A DNA stretch of 64,000 bases from Gamsiella multidivaricata (taxonomy: Eukaryota; Mortierellomycota; Mortierellomycetes; Mortierellales; Mortierellaceae), in assembly GCF_025024155.1 (NCBI RefSeq), contig NW_026251800.1, positions 1-64,000 of the forward strand, given 5' to 3'. Under the pieces are notes generated by a model. The model was given only the letters and a program-made list of their open reading frames with translations. It ran no database searches and was not told the origin of the DNA. The position numbers were made by a program, and so were the translations under genes. Numbering within the stretch: the first letter of the stretch is position 1; each line of letters begins with the position of its first letter. Below, in pieces: positions 1 to 11,237 of the stretch.

Positions 1-465
1 GCAGACACCGAGGAGGAAAGATTCGAGGGGGTTGAGTGGTCAGTGCAGGACTTGTATCACGGTCTAACACTCAAGTGCATGGCTCAGTCTTGGAGATGCG
101 CTTTTAACACTACAGAAAGAATTGCAACATACATGGTCAGCCGCTTTGTGAAGGCCATTGAGGAGATCAGCAGAGCAGAGACCTGGAACAGAAGGTGTAA
201 ATTCACCGTCGACTGGGAACGAGAACATGGGATCACTGCTGTGAGCAAACGCGCGCGGGGACGCAACTGTGTTGGAGAGCACAGACGTAGCAGCAATGAT
301 TTTATGGGATCTACCCTGAGCCAACGACAAGCACCCGATGTGAAAGAGATCAACGACGCCGCGGATGAACGAGTGCAGGGGCACTGTTTGGAACAGCTGA
401 GACTCGATGTAATGGAGCGATTGGGAGGATGTCAATTTCTTAAAATGTCAGAGGACCATGGCTAA
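1..465 (+). CDS. 3' end of an unidentified protein (partial)
   Basis: Frame 1 is open from the first base to a TGA ending at 465, giving the last 154 residues of a protein whose start lies outside the window. I do not recognise the family. The piece is hydrophilic and mixed-charge, rich in Arg and Glu, with no membrane segment, signal or cysteine motif. An AATAAA at 630-635 fits a 3' end for this gene. The enolase-phosphatase gene on the other strand converges on it, leaving about 730 bp between the two stop codons. An exon junction could lie inside the stretch, because no homologue was available to check it. Confidence 0.45.
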   Translation, partial: ADTEEERFEGVEWSVQDLYHGLTLKCMAQSWRCAFNTTERIATYMVSRFVKAIEEISRAETWNRRCKFTVDWEREHGITAVSKRARGRNCVGEHRRSSNDFMGSTLSQRQAPDVKEINDAADERVQGHCLEQLRLDVMERLGGCQFLKMSEDHG

Positions 466-629
466 AGGATGACTTTCACGCGCAACAGGACACGTAGGGA
501 GCAGGGACCATCGGTTCACCACTCATGCGTTGATTGATTATGTTATATGGATCCGTTGCGACATAGTCGGAGCGGGCAGTTTCCTGTTTGTTTTCTGTCC
601 CGCCTGTAGGTTTCCTTCAGGCCACAGTT

Positions 630-635
630 AATAAA
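630..635 (+). terminator. Poly(A) signal AATAAA of the left-edge gene
   Basis: A canonical AATAAA lies 165 bp after the TGA at 465 and is followed by an A-run. Confidence 0.4.
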
Positions 636-1079
636 TCCCATGTCTTTGAGGGTTCTCGTTAAAAAAAAAAATCCTTCTTAGTTGTCATTCTAACCTGGTA
701 CGCTGTCAACAGTATTGAAAAGCGGATCTTTCATTATGTGAAAGATAGTTTTAGAGCGCTTCTGTTCAGTACTTCGCAACATCATCTCATAGTGTCCATG
801 TCAATGGACAGATGTTCGGCGATTGTTTTCACTACACCTGGAATGTCAAAGACGCCAATCTTCTCAACGTTCATTAGAAAGGTTAGTAGAACAGTTTATT
901 GCGAAAGTAAGGAAGAAAAGAGAAACGGAGCGAAAGGATGAGAGAGAGAAGGGTGAAGGGCAGCGAGCGAGCAAGCAAGGTATAGGAGAGAAGGAAATTG
1001 GGCGCGAGACTGAGAGGAAGCTGTTCGCAGAACCTTGTATGCCAGAGGGCTCAATTAATTCATGTAGACAATGCGATAC

Positions 1080-1085
1080 TTTATT
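1080..1085 (-). terminator. Poly(A) signal of the enolase-phosphatase gene
   Basis: TTTATT on the plus strand reads AATAAA on the minus strand, 111 bp beyond the stop codon at 1196. Confidence 0.4.
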
Positions 1086-1195
1086 TACTTTATTTGAAGG
1101 ATCGAATTGCGATGGGAAAGTCCATCTTCTCAAGGATTTGTATTATATAGAGTAGAATGGGCCTGCTTTCATTGCAGACTGGGACTCGGGACCTA

Positions 1196-3006
<1,811 letters not shown>

Positions 3007-3249
3007 GGCGTTAAATTCAAGAGGAGCAGAGAAAAATGGGTTGAGGAGTCTTAAGTGATGATTCAGGGTTCCTGAAAGAGCTCAATGGAATGGGAATACG
3101 AATGTGAATGGAGGACAAAGGAAAGGAGGAAGAGATCAGTCTTTGGGTTGTCTTATGGGTTTTATGGACAGCTTGCCTGTGTGATATGGCGGTAGTAGTC
3201 ACGTGTAGCCCTCAGTTGGTGCCAGTGGACCATTCCTTCGGCGACATGC
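3007..3249. promoter_or_regulatory. Shared divergent promoter, enolase-phosphatase / XRCC3-like
   Basis: Only 243 bp separate the two divergent start codons, so both promoters and 5' UTRs must lie here or extend into the genes. I see no clear TATA box. Confidence 0.5.
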
Positions 3250-4903
3250 ATGGTTTACCGCGAGAAGGCCAAAATGACCTCCATCAATGTCTTGGACCTC
3301 CCTTTTTCCGTGAAGGACAGTTTGATCAAAGGTATGCAACCCTACCGCGCGATCGGTGCTTCTCCTTGTCCCTATACGTCTCTAACCGCCACTTCGTATT
3401 TTTGTTTTGCTGGGCGCAGCTTCTTTGGACACCGTCGAGGATCTTTTGCTATATACGCCGCCGAGCCTAGTCGACGATATACCTGGCACACGATTTAAGC
3501 GCCATCAACCTGTCAAGGGCTCCTCAAGTACCAATTATGATCGCCTTATAAACCTGACTCCAGACGAAGTTGACCTCGCCTACAATCAGGCTGCAGCCTA
3601 CATTTTTGAGACCAGGATTGCTTATGGAACAGCGCTCGATTTGCTTCAAGAAGAGCACTGGCTATCTCTCGGAGATCCCGTCATGGACATTGCTCTCGGC
3701 GGGAATGGCTTCATGACGCGCGGAATCACGGAATTAGCAGGGGAGAGGTACGCACCCCACACTGCCCTCAGCGTGTGGTTCTTGGCTTACATATCATCTC
3801 AATAATCACAACACCTCTGAAACCTGCTTCGATACTTGCTCCTATAGTGCTGTAGGCAAGACTCAGCTCTGCCTCCAGCTATGTTTGACTGTGCAACTTC
3901 CGCTTCATATGGGTGGGCTTGGTGGCTGTAATTATTAACTTTATCGGATTGGTTATGCTTGCCACCATTACCTTGAGCACTTGAACTCATTTGGCAACAT
4001 CTTAACATCCTATCTATTATCGTAGCTGCAATCTGGCTTTCAACAGAGGGTAAATTTCCGTACGGCAGATTGGAGTCGATGATTGATAGCTTTGTGGGAA
4101 AGTACAAGGAGACCGTTCCTGAGATTGATGCGGACAAAATTCGGGACAACATTTACTTCGATTCTATGGCGGATCAAGAAACCCAGCTGCATATCTTTAA
4201 TTACCAACTACCTATTTTGATTCATGACTCGCATGTATCGCAGGATTACGACGAATTCGATGTATCTCAGCACGGTCCAGTAGACGATGGAGACACAGAT
4301 CGCTCAGGGCAACCACGAAAGAAGCCGGTGAAGCTTATAATTATCGACTCAATCACGAACAATTTTCGAAGCGAGCTCAGTATTCCTTCAACCGTGGATC
4401 AGGTAGGAGAGAATCCAAGCTTCAGGTCCAGCATTCTCCAGAGAAGTGCTGATCTATGCGAGATTGGCCTGCGCCTGAGGACTCTAGCCGACCAGTTCGG
4501 ATTGGCAGTTATATGCGTGAACCAAGTTACGGATGTCTTCAAGCCCAACGATGGGTCGCTTGCAGTGAACGCCTCTTCTAGCATTCAAGCAGGATCATCG
4601 GTGTTCAATTCGCTCAACGACCCTATGAAGTTCAAGAAACCCGCGCTTGGGCTCGTCTGGGAAAACACGATCAATGCACGAGTTGTTTTGCAAAGGACAC
4701 GACTACCTGACTATCAATACGTGGATCATGAGCCGTATGCGGAAGCGATAAGCAGTAAAGAGCCACAACGCACAATGTCAGTCATCTTTTCACCGTGGGC
4801 CGCTAACAAGAGAGACGGTAGTCCACAGGAGTCGGGGTATTGCCGATACAGAATAGACGAGACCGGTGTAGTTGGGTTACCTGCGGAGCCCGCCAGAAAA
4901 TGA
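3250..4903 (+). CDS. RAD51 paralogue of the XRCC3/RAD57 type
   Basis: Four exons (3250-3331, 3420-3747, 3848-3921, 4026-4903) give 453 residues. The protein belongs to the RecA/RAD51 ATPase family, whose XRCC3/RAD57 members help load and stabilise RAD51 filaments in homologous recombination. The GITELAGESAVGKTQLCLQ segment resembles the XRCC3 Walker A region; the P-loop GESAVGKT covers residues 135-142. Walker B reads KLIIIDS near residue 265, and a later AVICVNQVTDVF segment matches the RecA core. The size is close to yeast Rad57 and about 100 residues above vertebrate XRCC3. Part of the extra length is a hydrophilic, Asp-rich insert (about residues 240-262) just before Walker B. A second ATG at 3274 is an equally possible start. 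CNOT9 follows 238 bp downstream on the same strand. Confidence 0.9.
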
Positions 4904-5037
4904 ATGTACAAGATGTCCACGTCACACTTAATCGCATCGCATCCACTTGATCCAACACCTACCCATTCTACACACAGCCTCGTCAAAGCATCGCGCCCGC
5001 CCTCCCTTCTTCTCTCACCTCCTATCCACCAGTTAAC

Positions 5038-5112
5038 CCATCTATACCATTTATCCCATCTATACCATTTATCCCATCTACATCATTTATCCCATCTACA
5101 CCATTTATCCCT
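5038..5112 (+). repeat. Tandem 18-bp repeat in the CNOT9 leader
   Basis: Four near-identical 18-bp units of the form CCCATCTATACCATTTAT run head to tail just upstream of the CNOT9 ATG. The first two copies are identical and the others differ at one or two bases. They probably lie in the 5' UTR or core promoter. Confidence 0.85.
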
Positions 5113-5141
5113 TTCAACTCATTTGATACCACCTGATCCGA

Positions 5142-6788
5142 ATGCACTCCATGTACATGCACCAGGCTGGAGCGAGGGCCGGTCCGAACGATCGCTTCTA
5201 CGCCGGCGGAGGGATCAGCGGATTGAATAACAGCCAGCTGGCTATGCAGCTCCAGCAGCAACAACTTCATCAACAGCAACAGCAACAGCAACAGGCCCAG
5301 CAGCAGCAAGCCCAGCAGCAGCAAGCCCAGCAGCAGCAAGCCCAGCAGCAGCAAGCCCAGCAGCAGCAAGCCCAGCAACAAGCCCAGCAGCAAGCCCAGC
5401 AGCAGCACCAACACCAACAGGCGCAGCAGCAGGCACAGCAACAGCAGCAGTATCGCCTGCTGAGCATCGAGGATGAAAAGATTTATCAACTTGTTCTTGA
5501 ACTCACTAACCCTGTCAATCGTGAGCAGGCCTTGTTGGAGCTCAGCAAGAAGCGCGAGCAATTTGAGGAGCTGGCCCTGGTCCTCTGGCATTCGTATGGT
5601 AAGTATGCTTCGCCTATCTACAACCGCTTATTAGGCTTTGCCAACTTTCCAATCGCCGGTCTTTAATGCATGTATTTATTTTTAAACTTGAGATGTTTAG
5701 GTGTTATGGCAGCCCTCTTGCAGGAAATCGTTGCAGTTTATCCATTGCTAGCCCCCTCGGGACTGACGGCCCACGCCTCCAACCGTGTTTGCAACGCGCT
5801 GGCGCTCTTGCAATGTGTGGCCAGCCACCCCGAAACTAGGGGAATGTTTCTAAATGGTATGTTCATCCAGTGACTGGATCGCAATGACCCTTCTTGGACT
5901 TGATAATGGTTCAGTGCATGTACTCACGCTTCTCTTCTCTTCAACTGATTAGCCCATATCCCTCTGTTTCTGTACCCTTTCTTGAATACAACCAGCAAGA
6001 CCAGGCCATTCGAGTATCTCCGTCTAACAAGTCTTGGTGTTATTGGCGCGCTTGTTAAGGTAAAGAGGGGGTTTTTTTTTTTTTTTTTGAAGAATCATTC
6101 TCGAGCGTTGTTGAGTTCGTTGGCATTAACATTCATTTATGGAATTATATCCATCCCGCGTATTAGAACGATAACACGGAAGTCATCACTTTCCTGCTTT
6201 CGACAGAAATTATTCCTTTGTGCCTCCGCATCATGGAAACGGGAAGCGAACTCTCCAAGACTGTAAGTCCTTTTTTTCGGACAGGACGACAGACAGATTA
6301 TCGGTCGGTGGATTCTCCTATGAATTTGGTGTTCACCATAGATCCACTCATTCTTTTGCCTCTAGGTCGCTATCTTTATCGTACAGCGAATTCTCTTGGA
6401 TGATATGGGTCTTGCTTATATTTGCCAGACTTATGAACGGTTCTATGCTGTTGGCACTGTCCTGAGCAACATGGTTCATCAGCTTGTCGACACTCTTGCC
6501 GTCCGTTTATTAAAGCATGTTGTCAAGTGTTATCTTCGCCTGTCAGATAATCCAAGGTACTGTCCGCGATCCAATAGGTGTTGAATGGAAATGCCGATCT
6601 TATCTCTCGCTACTCAAAACTAATACAAACTCTCTATCTCTTATAGAGCTCGCGAGGCTCTGCGCCAGTGTCTCCCTGAACCGCTGAGAGATGCTACGTT
6701 TGCTCAGGCTCTGAAGGATGATTTGACGACCAAGAGATGTCTTGCCCAGTTGATCATTAATTTGTCCGACAGCGCCTCTACAAACTGA
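5142..6788 (+). CDS. CNOT9/Rcd1/Caf40 subunit of the CCR4-NOT complex
   Basis: Six exons (5142-5598, 5701-5856, 5953-6059, 6167-6262, 6366-6556, 6647-6788) give 382 residues. CNOT9 is the armadillo-repeat subunit of the CCR4-NOT deadenylase complex and binds NOT1 and mRNA-recruiting proteins. The conserved body begins near residue 107 ([20 protein letters not shown]) and contains [70 protein letters not shown] and [10 protein letters not shown], all hallmarks of the family. The first about 105 residues are unusual: a Gly/Asn leader followed by a Gln tract interrupted regularly by Ala. The intron after 6059 contains a long T-run. Animal CNOT9 is about 300 residues, so the extra length is the Gln-rich N terminus. 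Confidence 0.95.
5253..5452 (+). repeat. Coding CAG/CAA repeat, Gln-Ala tract in CNOT9
   Basis: The stretch encodes a Gln tract with a regular 15-bp unit reading QQQQA, copied several times almost perfectly at the DNA level (CAGCAGCAGCAAGCC type), then more degenerate QQA and QH units. Confidence 0.9.
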
Positions 6789-7721
6789 ATGTGACATTGA
6801 GCATACCATCCGCTCCTTGGTCCGTTTCTGCCTGTTTCATACCCAATCCTAATTGTCCCACTTTTTTTGCAGAAAGATTTACCAGGCAGTTTGTGTCTCA
6901 AAATCGGCTTTACGCTCGCCGGTCTTTTTTTTTTTTTTTTTTTTTGGAGACCCTTCTCCCAGCACTCCCTTTTTTATTTTACTGAACATGTACATTTACT
7001 TTCATTTATTTGTTTATGGCTCGCTGCAATGCGATTAATTCGTTCTTGCGTCCATTGCAGCCGTTTAAACTTTTTCTTAAGATCGCTTCTCTGGTTCTCT
7101 CTTCTCTGGTTCTCTCTTCTCTATTTCTTTCTTGTCCATGTTTTCTTATTATTGCTTTGTTTCGCTTGCGGAGAAAATTTTCCTTTGGGGGCGATGAAGA
7201 GGGGAGGCAGGCGTTGAACTTGCAGACTGGGAGTGGAAGTATTTGTCTTTCTTTATGTATGTGCTAATCGTCGTGTTTCCGGGCAGGCTGAAACTGTCTG
7301 GATCGTAATTTGTACTATTTGTACCTTACTCCACTCAGCATTGTATTTGTCCCCAAAGAACGAGAAAAAAAATGTGCCTTTTTGGCATGTATTCTTTTTT
7401 TTTTTCTCTTGTTCGTTGTATCACATCATTTATGTTTCGTCTTTTTCTTTGTCTCTTTGCTGTATATATTTATTTTCTAAAGCTACTATGGAAGAGCATA
7501 CAATAAATAGAATCCCTTATACTTTTTGCGAAAATGAAATGGTATATGGCCATGATGTGGACATGAAATATGCGTCGCGTAGCACGCAGGTCGCGACAAC
7601 ACTGGTGGTATCAGCTGATGTGGACGCTGTTGCAGTCACTACCTGTCACCCCCTCTCTGGACTGGGCGAAGATGATGATGCCAGAACCATTGACCATACA
7701 CAACTATTTTCATTCGGACCC
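6789..7721. other. Intergenic region between CNOT9 and SEC8
   Basis: No gene is supported. The DNA is T-rich on the plus strand, with a T-run near 6926-6943 and pyrimidine repeats. Three head-to-tail 15-bp units (TTCTCTGGTTCTCTC type) lie at 7088-7132, the third diverged. An open frame runs into the SEC8 first exon from about 7488. It could add 78 residues to SEC8 but shows no conserved sequence, so I treat it as leader. Confidence 0.5.
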
Positions 7722-10700
7722 ATGGCTCGCCATAACGACTATCAATGGCATGAGGAATATGTCAACCCAGTCTCAGACCCCAGCTCAATCGACGTTCGAG
7801 GTGCGATACACAACATGAAATGCTTAATACAGGAATAGGACGTTCTCGAGTTCAGGGCGAAAGGGGAAGCGCTGGCACAATTACGAATATTTGACCCTAT
7901 TGTGACATGTTCATTCATTTCTGATAGACCTCTTGAACGATGAATGGGAGTTCATGACCAAGCCAGACGTAAGGAGCTTAATTGACATCGTTTTTCGATG
8001 GGAGAAATATATGGACAATAGGAGAATGGCATCAAATGACTTTTTTTTGTGAGAATCATAGTTTAATCCTGTGCCGCTGGCGTTGGAACTCATGGATGGA
8101 AGCTCGCTCGGCAAGGACTATGATATGTTCACTCTGATTCTCCGGAATATCGAAAGGGCGCTCAAGGACGTTGTTGACGGTAATAAATAAATAAAAAAAG
8201 ACGTAGGAATGTTATCGCTTCCACAGGGAGGACGATCTTGTCCTGCAATCGCATGATATTAACCCGGAGTTTTTTTTGTATATATCTCGCCTCATACCAT
8301 GATGTTTTCGCATATAGGATCATATCAAGGATTCAATGCGTCAATCGGAACATATGGTGGCGTGCTTGACAGCATCTCGGATTCACAGAGTCGCGTCAAG
8401 GAGCTGAGAATGGATCTCAAGAACTCGAAGGAGTCGCTTCGACTGAGGCAAGCGGATCTAGTACAGCTGTATAATAAGAGCCAGCAGTACAAGGATATGA
8501 TCGAGATGCTGGATGAGATGTAAGTCCCTGCATCCTACTGTCATTACGCACCTTTTTTTTATCGCACCAAAGGGGCATAAATAATGTTAACAAAGGTCTC
8601 GATGTGCGTGTTACTGCTGGAATATAGCGAAGAGCTGAGGCAAGTCCCTGCGAAGCTGGAATCTTTAGTCCGCGAAAAACACTTTTTGGCAGCCGTGACA
8701 CTCTTGGTATCGGCGTCCAAGACAATTTCAAGGCCGGATATGGCCTCTGTAGGAGCACTATCAGATTTGTCTCGGTTCTTTAATGAACAGCTCGAGGTAT
8801 GTACATCGGTATGCGCATTCGGTAGGCGTGATATGTAAATTTAGAGATATCTAACACAAATGTTTTCTTTTTCACCTTGATTGTCATCGAAACTAGTCAA
8901 TGGCGGAGATCCTGACTGAAGAACTTCATAACCACCTGTACCTGAAGAGCCCGTACTGTGACAGTCGATGGGCTGCGTATACCACAGGACAAGAAGCATG
9001 TAAGGCTCGAAACTTGCGCTGTCTTCTTCGCTCTTCTCTTCGACGCTTGAGTACAAGAGCATGCGTCTAATAGATGGATGACATTTGTGCTTTTCATATG
9101 TTTAGTACCATCAACCGAGCGTGGATTGTTCGAGGGGTGAGATCACGCACATTATAGTCAAGGAGCGTACAGCCGGGGTTGATTCTATATAGCATCAAAG
9201 TGTTGATGACATGGATTTGATCGTCTTTTCGTGTTAATGTATAGTATCGGCAAGGATCTTACGAAAATGGGGCATTTCTCCAACGTCCGCATGAAGCGCA
9301 GCAACGGTGGATTCCAATCGAAATCCAAGCCTGGGAACGAAGTGCGACTGGACGACGAGATGGTACATACCCATGCATTTCTTACAAATAATACTTGAAG
9401 TAAGAGGAAGCAAACCGATTAATCGGTTTGCTTTGCAGCCGATTTTTACTTACATACTTGGCCCCTTGCTATTACATTTCTTCCTGATCTTTGTGTCGTG
9501 GAATGCATTCATTAGATCACAGAGGACTTGGAAGTCAACCCCGAGGTCGATTTTGCATACTACCTCGAGATCCTGGTCGAATCACTTGGGTTGCTCGGGA
9601 AGTTCAAGGATGCGGTGGTGACAATCTTACAGCGGGTGCCGTTGGAGACATACCAGCTGATTGATAAGACGATCAGTGAGGTCAACGAGCGACGGAACGC
9701 GGCTGCCCTGCTCAAGGCGATGACCCATCCGAGGGATTCTTATGATGATGATGACGAGGAGGACGAAAAGTATCAGGCGACGAAGAATGCTGAAAACGAA
9801 ATTCTGAGGGACTTGTTCTGGACGCTCTTCTCGAAGCTCGAGTGTGTGGTCCAAGGGCATAGCATGGTTCTGGTCGCGGGCCAGCGGTTGTTGAGAGTAG
9901 GGTGGTTCATCTGCCGTTTTGTTTACTTGGAATTTTCTCCGGACTCCTTGTCGCTTACCACGTTTGGTACCTTTCGTTCGCTTTCGTTTATTTCTTTATA
10001 GCGCGTAGAGGGAGACCACCTCAAGCAGCGCGACTTGGGACTTGTGGGCGTAACTATGTACAGTTTTGCAGATGTGTGGACACCGATGTTGACAGAGATC
10101 CGATGCCTGCTCTCGGATTATCTGATGGATACCAACCAGTCAAACGATGGACTGGACAGCTTCTTGGGCGGCACCGTGCACGATTCCGGATCGGATCTCA
10201 TGCGCTCGCGCAGGAACAACCGTGATAAGAATAGGGTATGTAGCTATTAGTGGTATCTCTGCAGCCTTTGAGGGCATGCTTAATGCGTACGGTGTATGTT
10301 TTGTGAAGCGACCAACTCACAAATGATCTCTGTTTTCTCTATTTCTGAAAACAACCAAAACAGCAACTGTTCAAGTTTACAGACTCGATCGGTTCCTCCT
10401 CATTGTGCAAAGTCTACGACAAGGAAATCGGTCGTTCCGCACAAGAGCCCCTGCGCAAGGCTCTTCCTCAGGTCTATGCCCAAATGACCGAGCAGGGCCC
10501 CTCGTTAGCGTTCTCGGGACTGATCCAGGACAAGTACGCCCAGGTTCTTGCGGGCACATCCGCCAGCAACCCTGTCTCGGCGCCCAATGCCTCGTCAACC
10601 AACCCAGACGGTGCCTCATCCTCTTCATCAGCCTCCGGAACCAACGGCGGGGCTGGCGCTTCCAGCAGCGGTAGCAGCAAGGCGAACGCAGTGACCTCGA

Positions 10701-10996
10701 ACTCTGTCCCACTGATCCCCGCTTACTTGAAGGCTGCGCAGAACGGTGCGCTGACGGGATTGAAGAATCCAACGAACTCGAACAATGCGGCATCAGTTAC
10801 ACAAAATGCAGCGGCGAGTGGACATCAGTCGCTCGTGCGGTCGGATCCCTCGCATATCAGTGTTGTGATTCGTCCTGCGGTCGCGTTTGTCGAGCGCGTA
10901 CGCGAGAGCGTGCCACAGAGTCGTGAGGATGGAACGGTCGTCGTCGGCGCTTTCTTTGATCACGGTGTCATTAACGTCCCCATGGGGCGGTTCTAA
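7722..10996 (+). CDS. SEC8: Exocyst subunit SEC8 (EXOC4), C-terminally short
   Basis: Eleven exons (7722-7800, 7928-7968, 8062-8179, 8318-8519, 8628-8796, 8897-8999, 9106-9136, 9245-9362, 9516-9896, 10002-10235, 10364-10996) join in frame to 702 residues. Sec8 is a core exocyst subunit that tethers secretory vesicles at growth sites. Family hallmarks are LLNDEWEFM, NPVPLALELMDGSSLG, YQGFNASIGTYGGVLDSIS, EIEELRQVPAKLE, GALSDL, EELHNHLYLKSPY and FAYYLEILVESLGLLGKF. The coiled-coil N-terminal part and central helical bundles are present. A Ser/Ala/Asn-rich linker (about residues 560-660) leads into ISVVIRPAVAFVERVRE and then a stop at 10994-10996. Full-length relatives are about 950-1100 residues, so the final third is absent. 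The start is uncertain: an upstream in-frame ATG exists at 7488. Confidence 0.9.
9408..9433. repeat. 26-bp perfect palindrome in a SEC8 intron
   Basis: AAGCAAACCGATT is followed immediately by its exact reverse complement, giving a 26-bp perfect inverted repeat with no spacer. It lies inside the intron between 9362 and 9516. Confidence 0.95.
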
Positions 10997-11100
10997 GGCA
11001 TTATACACAGCATACTACTCGTAATTTCAAATACACATTACTGAATACCACGGACGAGTATGGTTCGCACGGTCACAGCATTGTTCTTGGTTTCCACTTG

Positions 11101-11106
11101 TTTATT
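11101..11106 (-). terminator. Poly(A) signal of SEC24
   Basis: TTTATT on plus reads AATAAA on minus, 132 bp beyond the SEC24 stop codon. Confidence 0.35.
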
Positions 11107-11237
11107 ACTGAGAAGCCCTTTTTGCTGACTGGATTGGCTTTTCGGCCATCGTCCGAGAAAATTTAGTCTCATTTAAATGAAAAAAAAAAATCGTTGGTCT
11201 TTTTTTACTGGGTACTCCGTGTCAAAGACAAAGGAGC

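Larger units (their letters stand above)
466..1195. other. Convergent 3' intergenic region
   Basis: No gene is supported here. The stretch holds the likely 3' UTRs of the two converging genes, an A-run at about 661-670, a purine-rich GA segment at about 900-1020 and poly(A)-signal-like sequences at 630-635 (plus) and 1080-1085 (minus). Short open frames overlap one another and show no family signature. Confidence 0.6.

Noticed and set aside
7488..7721. Upstream in-frame extension of SEC8
   Set aside because: The 78 extra residues have no conserved character, and the ATG at 7722 gives a start typical of fungal Sec8. It is kept only as an alternative.
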